Positions 43,608 to 52,295 of a stretch of DNA of 64,000 nt are shown one piece after another. Positions within the stretch are counted from its first letter, which is position 1; every line of letters starts with the position of its first letter. Under the pieces are notes generated by a model that saw only the letters and a list, made by a program, of their open reading frames with translations, was not told the origin of the DNA and searched no databases. The position numbers and the translations under genes were made by a program. The DNA comes from a bacterium (lineage in GTDB: Bacteria; JAJVIF01): positions 112,221 to 176,220 of the forward strand of contig JAJVIF010000002.1 of NCBI GenBank assembly GCA_022072165.1, read 5' to 3'.

Positions 43608-45154
43608 TGTCCCAGTACATCGCTTACTCCACCGACACCCTGGCAAGGCTCAAAATCCTCGCCGATGGCCTGAATTGGGAGCAGAACGCCGTCGCACGGC
43701 TGGCAGTGGCTGCCGGGTTCCGGCTGTATTCGCATCAGGAGGTCGCCAATCATGTTCCAGGCAAGCTGAGCGGAAGCTATCTTCACGATTCGCAGCTCGA
43801 TTCTGAGCAGAACCAAATCCGTATCTTCAAGCTACTGGTCGAGCACCGAGAGGGCCGCCGCCTGGATCAGGTCGATGCCAATGACTGGCTCATTAAGTAC
43901 CTCGATCTGGGTGCAAGCCGTCTCCACGAAGCCTGGGAAGGACGCGATGAGGACAAGTACAAATTCTTCGCCTTCCTGCGCGACCTCCTGACGACCACGT
44001 CTGTCCCCGATACCCTGTCAGCGCTTGTCTCCAGTGCACCTCAAATCCTGCTCGGAACGGATCAACAGGGGAAACCGATCCGGTTCTGCCCCAATCAGGA
44101 AGGGGGGCTTCGCAACGCAGCGCACCTGGCGATCGCTGGCACCACTGGGGTGGGCAAGACCCAGGTGTCCCTGGCGCTGATCGACCAGACGCTGCGGCAA
44201 TCACCCCAGACAGGCTGTCTGATTCTGGATTACAAGGGAGACATCTCGAAGTCTCAAGGGACACTGCTCAAAGAACTCGGTTTCGTGGTCTACGAGGCTG
44301 GAAGGCAAGCACTACCACTCAATCCGCTCTTTCTGCCACCTGGCATCCATCCTGGCATCGCTGCTCAGAGCCTCACCCAGCGACTGTCCGACATCCAACG
44401 CCTTGGCCCTGTACAAATGCACCTGATACGGGAGTCCGCTCACGAGCTTTTCGAGGAGCGTGAAGCGCAGGTCCCGACCCTCGCAGCCTTCCGGGAAATG
44501 CTGCTCGCGAAGTATGAGGCGTCCGGAAAGGGGGGCAGGCCCGACACTGCCATCGGGCTGCTCAGCGACATCGCTGAGTTCAACCTCTTTCAGGGTGAAA
44601 CCGGCCTGGACCCCACCACGTTTCTCTCAAAAAGGATCGTCATTGACTTCTCCGGCACCGAAGCCTTTCGCGATCTGGTCGCCTTCTTTCTCCTCAATTA
44701 CATCAACAACGGCATGAAGCTGCTGGGCGATGCACCAGTCCATCAGGGACCGGATGGCACCCGTTACCGCGAGATGCGAACCCTGATCTTCATCGATGAA
44801 GCGCATCACTATCTGAGTGCGAAGGCAAGCCCGGTTTATGACATCGTGCGGGAAGCCCGGTCCTTCGGGGTCGCACTCTGGCTTTCGACCCAGTCACTGA
44901 CAGACTTCCAGTCAGATAACGACGAGCTCACCACCAACCTGTCTACCTGGCTGCTGTTCAAGCCAGGCAGTAACCCAACACCTGCGAACAAGCTGCAGGG
45001 CTATCTGAGTCTCGACAAAAAGGGGGCGGAAGCCATCGCAAACGATCTGCCACGCCTTAGCAACGGGGAGTGCTACGCCAACGTGGACGGCACACCCAAG
45101 CGGGTGAAAGCCGTTCAGCTCTACAACAAAGCGACCTGGCAGAACCTCGGCTGA
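43607..45154 (+). CDS. DndE-like domain fused to a HerA/VirB4-like ATPase
   Basis: This 515-aa protein has two parts. Residues 1-115 resemble DndE, the DNA-binding partner of DndD (LARLKILADGLNWEQNAVARLAVAAGF, then GKLSGSYL and a final LGASRLHEAW). Residues 150-470 are a HerA/FtsK-like ATPase with Walker A GTTGVGKTQ (178-186), Walker B TLIFIDEAHHYL (DEAH 397-400), a sensor STQS (427-430) and a REARSFGVALWLSTQSL segment. The fusion is inferred from motif order. It is translationally coupled to the DndD-like gene and probably works in the same complex. The DndE-like part is the weaker match. Confidence 0.7.
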   Translation: MSQYIAYSTDTLARLKILADGLNWEQNAVARLAVAAGFRLYSHQEVANHVPGKLSGSYLHDSQLDSEQNQIRIFKLLVEHREGRRLDQVDANDWLIKYLDLGASRLHEAWEGRDEDKYKFFAFLRDLLTTTSVPDTLSALVSSAPQILLGTDQQGKPIRFCPNQEGGLRNAAHLAIAGTTGVGKTQVSLALIDQTLRQSPQTGCLILDYKGDISKSQGTLLKELGFVVYEAGRQALPLNPLFLPPGIHPGIAAQSLTQRLSDIQRLGPVQMHLIRESAHELFEEREAQVPTLAAFREMLLAKYEASGKGGRPDTAIGLLSDIAEFNLFQGETGLDPTTFLSKRIVIDFSGTEAFRDLVAFFLLNYINNGMKLLGDAPVHQGPDGTRYREMRTLIFIDEAHHYLSAKASPVYDIVREARSFGVALWLSTQSLTDFQSDNDELTTNLSTWLLFKPGSNPTPANKLQGYLSLDKKGAEAIANDLPRLSNGECYANVDGTPKRVKAVQLYNKATWQNLG

Positions 45155-45172
45155 CCCCGGGGCCTCTGCGTC

Positions 45173-45622
45173 CTAGCCCGAGGTCGGCATCAGGAGCAAC
45201 GGGAGAGTCGCCAGCGCACAGACCAGCAGCAGCGTGTGGATGATCCGCATCACCTTTTTCGACTCCGGATTGCGCCAGACCATGACGACTGTCCAGAGCT
45301 GACCCGCCGCGAGAATCCCCATCGGCACCCCAAGGAGCCCCATCTGCTGCCCACTCCGCAGCAGGCCCGTAAAGACCAGCAGGATGACGATCAGAAAGAC
45401 CAGCGACAGCACAAAGCTCCAGTAGCGGCTGAAAGAGACCGCCACCGTCGGCTTCGGGGTCCCCGCCGGCGGCTTCCGGCTCAGGTCCATCGCCCCCCGC
45501 AGAACCGCCATGAGGAAGAAGAGGGCGGCGAATCCGAGAAACGCCTGATACGCCGGGTGGAGCGCGACCGTCCCCTTCGAGACCAGTCCCGCGCCGCCCT
45601 GTGCAATGAACGTGAGGAGCAT
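45173..45622 (-). CDS. Unassigned four-TM membrane protein
   Basis: This 149-aa protein has hydrophobic segments at about residues 24-43, 68-88, 97-113 and 124-144. It has short polar loops and no recognised domain. It lies 66 bp downstream of thrS on the same strand. Function unknown. Confidence 0.55.
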   Translation of the reverse strand: MLLTFIAQGGAGLVSKGTVALHPAYQAFLGFAALFFLMAVLRGAMDLSRKPPAGTPKPTVAVSFSRYWSFVLSLVFLIVILLVFTGLLRSGQQMGLLGVPMGILAAGQLWTVVMVWRNPESKKVMRIIHTLLLVCALATLPLLLMPTSG

Positions 45623-45687
45623 GAGCGCATTGTGCCCCTTCGCTGCCTCAATTGCTATCGCCCGTTACCCGGAGACCGTGCCCCAGC

Positions 45688-47754
45688 CTAACGGGGCACG
45701 GGCGCTGCGATTTTCGGGGGCGCGAATTCCGCGCCGTGGCGCGCGAGGAACTCCGCGATCGGGATCGCCCCCAGGTCGCCTTCATGGCGACGTCGCACTG
45801 CCACCTGTCCGCTCTCTTTTTCTTTGCCACCGACGATCAGCAGATACGGCACCTTTTGGATTTCGCCCTCGCGAATCTTGAAGCCGATCTTTTCGTTCCG
45901 GATGTCGGCATGGGCCCGTATCCCGGCGGCGAAGAGTTCCGCCGCCACCGCCTGGGCGTAGTCGGCCTGGGCATCGGTGATGTTCATCACCCGGACCTGC
46001 TCCGGCGCGAGCCAGGCCGGAAAGTTCCCCGCCACATGCTCGATGTAGACCCCCAGGAACCGTTCGATAGTTCCGAGGATCGCCCGATGGACCATGATCG
46101 GCTGGTGCTTGCTGTTGTCGGAGCCGATGTACTGCAGCCCGAAGCGTTGCGGCAAGTTGAAGTCGCACTGGATGGTCGCACCCTGCCAGGTCCTGCCGAT
46201 GGCATCGCGCATGAAGAAGTCGATCTTCGGCCCATAGAAGGCGCCCCCCCCCGGATCCAGGCCGTAGTCCATGCCCCGGGCTTCCAGCGCCTCGATGAGT
46301 TTGCCGGTCGCCAGGTCCCAGATCTCATCGCTCCCCACCGACTTCGCCGGCTTGGTGGCCAGCTTCGCGGTATAGGGGAAGTCCATGGTGGTGTAGAGGA
46401 AGTCGACAAAGTCGATGACCCCCACCAGTTCGTCCACCAGCTGATCGGGGGTACAGAAAATGTGGGAGTCGTCCTGGGTCAGGGCCCGGACCCGCATCAG
46501 TCCGTGGAGGACACCACTCCGTTCATAGCGGTAGACCGTCCCGAATTCGAAGAAGCGTCGGGGGAGCGACCGGTAGCTGTGCTGCTCATCGCGGAAGATC
46601 ACGATGTGTCCGGGGCAGTTCATCGGCTTGAGGCCGTACTGCGCCCCATCGTGATGCTCGAAGACATACATGTTTTCCCCGTAGTTCTCCAGATGCCCGG
46701 AAGTCTGCCACAGGGTGGACTTGAAGAGGTGCGGGGTCGCGACGATCTCATAACCGCGGGCCAGATGGTTCTGGAGCCACCAGTCCATCAGGACCTGCCG
46801 CAGCAGCGCCCCTTTCGGCTTATAGAGCGGCATCCCGGACCCGACAATCTCCGGGAACATGAAGAGTTCCATCTCCTGCCCGAGCTTCCGGTGATCCCGC
46901 TTTTTGGCTTCCTCGAGCATGGTCAGGTAGTCATCGAGGTCCTGCTTCTTGAAGAAGACGGTGCCGTAGATGCGCTGAAGCATCGGGTTCTTTTCCGAGC
47001 CCTTCCAGTACGCCCCGGACGTTGCGAGGAGCCGGACATGCTTCAGTTCGCCGGTGGACTGGACATGCGGTCCCCGGCAGAGATCCCAGAAGCGATCCTG
47101 TTTGTAGATGGTGATGGTGAGGTCGGCGGCTGGCGTCGCTGGCGCATCGACAGCATTGGCCGCTGCCCCGAGTTCGCCCCCTGCGAGTCGGGGTGCGACC
47201 GCCAGTTCCGCATCGTCTTCCGCATCGAACGCCACGTCACCGCCGCTTGCCAGAGCCTTTTCCAGTAATGACCTCAGATGCTCCGCCTTCAGTTGTTCGC
47301 CCTGTGCTTCCAGCCGGGCGATGGCGACATCGAAGGTTAATTCCTCTCGCTCGATAGGCAGGTCCTCTTTCGCGAGCCGTCGCATTTCCGCTTCGATCCT
47401 CGCGAGGTCTTCTTCGGTGAAGGGGCGCTCCACCTGGAAGTCATAGAAGAAGCCGTCTGCAGTGGCTGGCCCAAACCCCAGTTTGGCGCTGGGGAAGAGA
47501 TTCTGGACCGCATTCGCCAGCAGGTGGGCTGCACTGTGGCGGAGCACATCGAGACCTTCCGGGTCGCGGCTGGTGACGATGGTGAGAGCCAGATCCTCGG
47601 TCAGGGGAGTGCGCAAATCGTAGAAGGTGCCATTGCTGCGAGCCCCGAGGGCCATTCGGGCGAGGTTGGGACTGATGCTGGCAGCGACTGTCAGTGGGGT
47701 GACCGGACCATCAAACTCTTTGAGGCTGCCATCGGGCAGAGTGATGCGGATCAT
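45688..47754 (-). CDS. thrS: Threonyl-tRNA synthetase
   Basis: ThrRS attaches threonine to tRNA-Thr and edits mis-acylated serine. The 688-aa protein has the N-terminal TGS domain (residues 1-63) and the editing domain with HSAAHLLA and the 'FYDF' segment. The class II core follows, with MNCPGHIVIFRDEQHSYR and the RYERSGVLHGLMRVRALTQDDSHIF motif 2 region, where the zinc ligands of the family occur. A loop of about 35 residues before the CRGPHVQSTGEL segment is Ala-rich and longer than usual. The anticodon-binding domain ends the protein. GGGAG lies before the ATG. Confidence 0.97.
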   Translation of the reverse strand: MIRITLPDGSLKEFDGPVTPLTVAASISPNLARMALGARSNGTFYDLRTPLTEDLALTIVTSRDPEGLDVLRHSAAHLLANAVQNLFPSAKLGFGPATADGFFYDFQVERPFTEEDLARIEAEMRRLAKEDLPIEREELTFDVAIARLEAQGEQLKAEHLRSLLEKALASGGDVAFDAEDDAELAVAPRLAGGELGAAANAVDAPATPAADLTITIYKQDRFWDLCRGPHVQSTGELKHVRLLATSGAYWKGSEKNPMLQRIYGTVFFKKQDLDDYLTMLEEAKKRDHRKLGQEMELFMFPEIVGSGMPLYKPKGALLRQVLMDWWLQNHLARGYEIVATPHLFKSTLWQTSGHLENYGENMYVFEHHDGAQYGLKPMNCPGHIVIFRDEQHSYRSLPRRFFEFGTVYRYERSGVLHGLMRVRALTQDDSHIFCTPDQLVDELVGVIDFVDFLYTTMDFPYTAKLATKPAKSVGSDEIWDLATGKLIEALEARGMDYGLDPGGGAFYGPKIDFFMRDAIGRTWQGATIQCDFNLPQRFGLQYIGSDNSKHQPIMVHRAILGTIERFLGVYIEHVAGNFPAWLAPEQVRVMNITDAQADYAQAVAAELFAAGIRAHADIRNEKIGFKIREGEIQKVPYLLIVGGKEKESGQVAVRRRHEGDLGAIPIAEFLARHGAEFAPPKIAAPVPR

Positions 47755-47893
47755 GGGAACTCCCGTGATGCGCCCGCGATACGAGGGCGGAGTCGCGTAA
47801 AGGGGACCGCCCCGAAAGAGCAGTCAGGAGGGTCACTATACCTGACTGTACTGGTCGGATAGCAGTCCCTTCCCATTGCATGGGAAAGCAAAA

Positions 47894-47914
47894 GGGGCGC
47901 CCGGTGGGCACCCC
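47894..47914 (-). terminator. Terminator of the 787-aa lipoprotein gene
   Basis: A 9-bp stem (GGGGTGCCC / GGGCGCCCC with one G-T pair) is followed on the minus strand by TTTTGCTTT. It separates the lipoprotein gene from thrS. Confidence 0.75.
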
Positions 47915-47946
47915 GTAGTAGCTGTGTCATGCCAGTCAGCCGGAGC

Positions 47947-50310
47947 CTACGGGCAGGTGAAGACCTCGACGTTGTCGATGGACCAACCGCAAATCGGGTT
48001 GGCGTAGCCAAAGTTGGTTGGATCAGTGATCGAGAAGCGCAGGATCGCGTTGCCACCGACTTTGGAATCAATGTTCACGACCGGTGTTTCAACGACGCCA
48101 GCTGCCGAACCAGTCGCGGTATAGACTGGAGTGCCCCAGCTTGTGCCACCATCGGTCGAGACGTAGATCGCCCAGGTTGCAGAGCTCACATCGACGTTGC
48201 GGAAGGAGTTGAAGCGCAAGCGTGCAGCGGTCTTCCCTGCGAGGTTGATGGCCGGGCTCACGACGTTGTTATTCAGGCCAGCGGCGTAGTCGTTGTTGTA
48301 TGACCCACAAAACCCGCTGTCCGGCCCCGTATGCCACTTGAACCCGGATTGCCCGGTGATAACGGTGCTACAACGGGCGAAAGCCGACCAACCATAGCCG
48401 TCCGTGTTGGGGAGGCCGAAACCGCCAGCAACCCAGGCGTTGTTACCCGTCAGGGATTCGAAGTCCGCATTGAAGACCTGCGTCCCTTCGGTGATGGGGT
48501 TGGTGCACGGGGGAATCGGATCAACCGTCAGCACGGCACCACCGACGTTGGTCGCCAGATTGGTCGCCGCAGAAGCGCCATCGACCAGCCGGACAGCCAG
48601 CGTTCGGGTCTCGCCGACCAACGGGTTGGACAGGTTGTACACCGGGGAGGCGTAGGGGCCGAACGGACCCGCGCCAGGGGCAAGGCCGCTGGCGACAGTC
48701 ACGAAGCCACCACCGTTATCCCAGTCGACCTGGATGTTGAAGGTCGGGCTGTCGGAATCAACGACCGTGCTGACGGTGACGCTGGTCGAACCACCATTCA
48801 TGATGGTCGTCGGCGCCATGCTCCAGTTACCGGTAGGCAGGATGTTGCCAGGAAGCTGGTTGACGGTGAAAGCCTGGTAGGTCACCGGCACCGGCGGGTT
48901 GGACGCCGGGGCCAGGTTGCCATCGAGGACCAGCCAGAGGGGGCTGGAGGCTTCGACATCCGTCGCGCGCACCATGCCGGTGATATCACCGAAGGACTGG
49001 CCGGAACCAGCAGCCTTGGTGACAGCCTTTTCATAGAAGAGGCCATCGCCAGGAGCACCGCTGTCCTGAGCGGCATCGCCACCATAGGCGCTGTCGTCGT
49101 CCAGCACAGTGGTGCCGGGATCCCAGGAGTCGATCGCGGTCGCATCACCGAGGACACCCGGAATACAAACAGCCAGGGCGGGCAGGCCGCTTTCGCCCTG
49201 CGCGACGTTGGTGAAGGAGGCATCCAGTGACAGATCACTCTCGGTGGTTTCCGTGGCCCGGGCATCCCAGTCCTCAACCCGGAAGCTCAGAGTCGAGGCC
49301 GAGATGTTGTCAGCCATAAAGCCGCCGGACTCCGCCAGAAACTCGATGCGGGAAACGTCGAGGGCGCCGTGGGGCATGCGATACGCGAAGAGGCTCGCAT
49401 CCGGGCTCGCCGGAGGCAGGCGATTGGCGCGTCGCTGCGCGCCATTGGTGCCACCGCGCGGATCGTTGTACTTGGCGAGGACCGCGATGTCGAGGCTGAA
49501 GCCGCCGCTCAGGGCGTTTGTGTCCAGCGACACGGTATTGGCGCTGATCTGCCCCTGATTCAGGACCCCATAGCCAGTCCAGCCGGTGTTCCCCGCGCCA
49601 TACTCGCTGCGGGTCCAGCCATCGCTGCCGAAATTCCCGGTCGGGGTGCCGCCATTGGAGACACCAACCCGGGAACCGTTGCCGGACTCATCGACCAGCT
49701 GGCGGTACGGGAAGGTGTTCGCAGTCAGCCCACTCAGGGAGATCATGCCGCCCGGGCTGAAATACGCATCAGCATTGGCGACGAGTTCCGTATTGGCGAC
49801 CCGGTCGGTGAAGTAGGTGTTGCCGGTCGCTGACGGGACATCGGCCAGGAAGAGGACCATGCCCGCCACACCCAGGTCAGACCGGTTGGTCGAGCCATTG
49901 GGGGCTCCCGTGGGGTTGTTCGGCGCCGGGAACGGATGCGCGATGGTGTAGTCCAGATCGATGGTGGTCGCGGTCGCGGCAACTCCCGTCACACGGAAGG
50001 AATTCGCGCGGAAGAAGCCATCGATGGGCAGCAGGTACAGATCATCATTCGCCTGTGCCGCACGGACCGCTTTCAGCTCGCTGGTTGCCGACAGTGTGGC
50101 GGCGTCCACATGGACCGTATAGAGGGCCACGGCGGCCTGAACGATGTCGCCGTGCTGATAGATGGAGCCGAGTTCGCCGGAAGCCATGGCTACCGGGGTC
50201 GGGTCGAGAGCAGGGGTGTCGGTGGGGGTCGCGACGGGGGTCGTGCCATTGCTACAGCCGAGAGCGCTGAGCGCGAGCAGACTGGCGATCCACCAGGACG
50301 TGTTGCGCAT
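47947..50310 (-). CDS. Large surface lipoprotein sharing the novel N-terminal domain
   Basis: The ATG at 50310 has CAGGAGTT 8 bases upstream. The 787-aa product has a lipoprotein signal (IASLLALSALGCSNG). Residues about 40-345 share motif order with the lipoprotein at 32135-34981: HPFPAP, NRSDLG, GNTGWTGYGVLNQGQ, YNDPRG, FAYRMP, ALDVS and DWDARAT. The middle contains a PKD-like or Ig-like stretch (FNIQVDWDNGGGFVTVASG). The C-terminal 170 residues are a jellyroll like MAM/CBM domains (VFNADFE...TDGYGWS...ICGWSIDNVEVF). Likely a cell-surface binding protein; no function known. Confidence 0.72.
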   Translation of the reverse strand: MRNTSWWIASLLALSALGCSNGTTPVATPTDTPALDPTPVAMASGELGSIYQHGDIVQAAVALYTVHVDAATLSATSELKAVRAAQANDDLYLLPIDGFFRANSFRVTGVAATATTIDLDYTIAHPFPAPNNPTGAPNGSTNRSDLGVAGMVLFLADVPSATGNTYFTDRVANTELVANADAYFSPGGMISLSGLTANTFPYRQLVDESGNGSRVGVSNGGTPTGNFGSDGWTRSEYGAGNTGWTGYGVLNQGQISANTVSLDTNALSGGFSLDIAVLAKYNDPRGGTNGAQRRANRLPPASPDASLFAYRMPHGALDVSRIEFLAESGGFMADNISASTLSFRVEDWDARATETTESDLSLDASFTNVAQGESGLPALAVCIPGVLGDATAIDSWDPGTTVLDDDSAYGGDAAQDSGAPGDGLFYEKAVTKAAGSGQSFGDITGMVRATDVEASSPLWLVLDGNLAPASNPPVPVTYQAFTVNQLPGNILPTGNWSMAPTTIMNGGSTSVTVSTVVDSDSPTFNIQVDWDNGGGFVTVASGLAPGAGPFGPYASPVYNLSNPLVGETRTLAVRLVDGASAATNLATNVGGAVLTVDPIPPCTNPITEGTQVFNADFESLTGNNAWVAGGFGLPNTDGYGWSAFARCSTVITGQSGFKWHTGPDSGFCGSYNNDYAAGLNNNVVSPAINLAGKTAARLRFNSFRNVDVSSATWAIYVSTDGGTSWGTPVYTATGSAAGVVETPVVNIDSKVGGNAILRFSITDPTNFGYANPICGWSIDNVEVFTCP

Positions 50311-50606
50311 AGTGCCAACTCCTGTGAGGTGTCGAGAGTCAGAAAAGTTCCTGAAGCCAAACTCTGCCAGTCTGCTGGAAGCGTTGCAGCGCACTCCCCT
50401 GGCCATTCATGTTGGCAGTTAGCTTCGGACTGGCGGAGAGCCTGGCTGCCATCGCACATTCCATACTGCTGGTGCGACTGCAGGGCCGGTTTTACCAACC
50501 GGCACGAAGTCAAGCTCGGGGGTTGCTTCAGGACATGGAGACTCTACCAGATGTCGAACCGGCTTGTAAAGGAAGATGTACTGGTTCGGAGCGACTTTTG
50601 TGCGGG

Positions 50607-52019
50607 ATGTGCTTTACTACGAAGGTGACCCGCTCTTCCTCCACTCCGGACCCGGTTGCGATCGATGGGCTGCCCTGCTGGCAGGACATCGGGATCGTCG
50701 ACCTGAACGCGCAGGGCGAGGGTGTCGGACGGCATGAAGGGCAGGTCGTGTTCGTCCCTTTCACGATCCCCGGAGAGATTGTCGATGTCCAGCTCACCAG
50801 CCGGCGTCCAACCTTCGCACGAGGTGAGGCACAAACCCTGAGGCTGCCCGCCCCGACCCGCGCCAAAGCGCGCTGCGAAGTCTTCGGCAAGTGTGGCGGC
50901 TGCCAGTATCAGCACATGGCGTATCCGGCTCAGCCCGATATCGCCGCCGCCAGTGTCCTGGGCAACATCCGCAAGATGCTGCGGAACTGGGATCTGCCTG
51001 AACCGGAGCTGATCAGTTGCCCGGAGCCTTACGGCTATCGCACACAAACCCGACTGCAGTTTCAGCGGATTGAGGGCACTCCCCGACTCCCGGGGTATGT
51101 CGACCTGGACGGGGCGGTCCTGCCGGTCAGCGCTTGCCCGGTGCTGCATCCGGTACTTCAACAGCTATTGGCCGCACTGCAGCAGCCTCTTGCTCAGGAG
51201 GCCATGCAGCAACAACTCCTCGCGCTGGATATGCGGTTTGTCACGATGCAGAGCAACCGGGATGGCAGCGAGTGCGCCCTCCTCTTCCACACCTTCGAAC
51301 TGCTCAATGTGAAAAAGAACTGGGATCGGGAGTTGTGGGGCGAGTGCTGGCTGGCCCTGCAGGAGCAGGTTCCCGCCCTGGTCGGCCTGGTGATCGATAA
51401 TGGCCAGACCGATGTCGGCTTCGGGCAAAACTTTACCAGCGAACGAGGCAGCCTCGCACCGCTGATCCCCCTGGGAGCGTTTAAGCAGAACAACGCGTTC
51501 ATTGAAGATGCCGTCTACGAGCTGGTATTGCGCTGGCTTGATCCGCAGGCTGGCGAGACGGGCATCGATGCCTATTGCGGGCGTGGCGAGTTAACGGCCC
51601 GACTGGCGGATGCCACACCGGGCGGGCAGATTGTCGGTATCGAGTCCGCACCGGTCTGGTTCGATCAGGGACATCACATCAATCAGGACGATTTGCCAGG
51701 GACCCTGGCGCAGCGTATCCGGTTCGTACAGCACACGGTCGAACAGTGGCTCCCCGGGCAGCCCACGCCGTCATGGATAGTCTGCAATCCGCCCCGTAAA
51801 GGCATGGAACCGCCGGTGCTGGACTGGCTCAAAGCCAGCGGTCCGGAACGGTGGATCTACATCTCCTGCAATCCCGCGACCTTCGCCCGGGACTGCACTC
51901 CGCTGGCAGACCACTACCGGGTGACCCGACTCGCCTGCCTCGACATGTTTCCCCAGACTTCCAAGATGGAACTGGTAGCACTCTTCGAGCGTTGTCCGGC
52001 ACCTGCGGCGGCAGGTTAG
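50607..52019 (+). CDS. 23S rRNA (uracil-5-)-methyltransferase (RlmC/RlmD/TrmA family)
   Basis: This protein methylates uracil at C5 in rRNA or tRNA using SAM. A TRAM domain (IGIVDLNAQGEGVGRHEGQVVFVPFTIPGE) is followed by the iron-sulfur motif CEVFGKCGGCQYQH and a fourth cysteine in VSACPVLHP. The catalytic Cys is in ISCNPATFARD, and the substrate motif is NPPRKG. The NPPR form resembles RlmC; the rest does not decide between RlmC and RlmD. The start at 50607 is uncertain: the open frame extends upstream to 50409, and other in-frame starts exist. Confidence 0.88.
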   Translation: MCFTTKVTRSSSTPDPVAIDGLPCWQDIGIVDLNAQGEGVGRHEGQVVFVPFTIPGEIVDVQLTSRRPTFARGEAQTLRLPAPTRAKARCEVFGKCGGCQYQHMAYPAQPDIAAASVLGNIRKMLRNWDLPEPELISCPEPYGYRTQTRLQFQRIEGTPRLPGYVDLDGAVLPVSACPVLHPVLQQLLAALQQPLAQEAMQQQLLALDMRFVTMQSNRDGSECALLFHTFELLNVKKNWDRELWGECWLALQEQVPALVGLVIDNGQTDVGFGQNFTSERGSLAPLIPLGAFKQNNAFIEDAVYELVLRWLDPQAGETGIDAYCGRGELTARLADATPGGQIVGIESAPVWFDQGHHINQDDLPGTLAQRIRFVQHTVEQWLPGQPTPSWIVCNPPRKGMEPPVLDWLKASGPERWIYISCNPATFARDCTPLADHYRVTRLACLDMFPQTSKMELVALFERCPAPAAAG

Positions 52020-52049
52020 TTGCCGCACTCCCTGTGGGTGTGGTACGTT
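52020..52049 (+). promoter_or_regulatory. Predicted promoter of tRNA-Trp
   Basis: TTGCCG, an 18-base spacer and TACGTT, 31 bases before the tRNA. The match is moderate; readthrough from the methyltransferase gene is also possible. Confidence 0.4.
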
Positions 52050-52079
52050 GCCCGTTGCGTCTGAAAAGGCGGCGAGCAC

Positions 52080-52152
52080 AGGTCCGTGGCTCAATTGGTA
52101 GAGCATCGGTCTCCAAAACCGAGGGTTGGGGGTTCGAGTCCCTCCGGGCCTA
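52080..52152 (+). tRNA. tRNA-Trp (anticodon CCA)
   Basis: The 7-bp acceptor stem (AGGTCCG / CGGGCCT, one G-T pair) closes a standard cloverleaf. The anticodon loop is CTCCAAA with U33, giving anticodon CCA. The T arm (GGGTTCGAGTCCC region) is canonical, and A52152 is the discriminator. The 3' CCA is not encoded. Confidence 0.96.
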
Positions 52153-52161
52153 AAGGTTCCG

Positions 52162-52185
52162 GGCCACCATCACCCGATGGTGGCC
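52162..52185 (+). terminator. Hairpin downstream of tRNA-Trp
   Basis: A perfect 10-bp stem (GGCCACCATC / GATGGTGGCC) with a 4-base loop is followed by TTCGCTTT, a weak T-rich tail. It probably ends the tRNA transcript. Confidence 0.6.
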
Positions 52186-52295
52186 TTCGCTTTCCCCGGC
52201 GGAATTCCTTTGATGCTTCCCGAGCCCTGGCAAAACAGAAACATGCACCCACCAGAGCAGGTGCATGTCGGTACTGAGTCCGAATTTCGGGCGGG

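Noticed and set aside
45652..47268. Plus-strand 538-codon frame opposite thrS
   Set aside because: Shadow of thrS.
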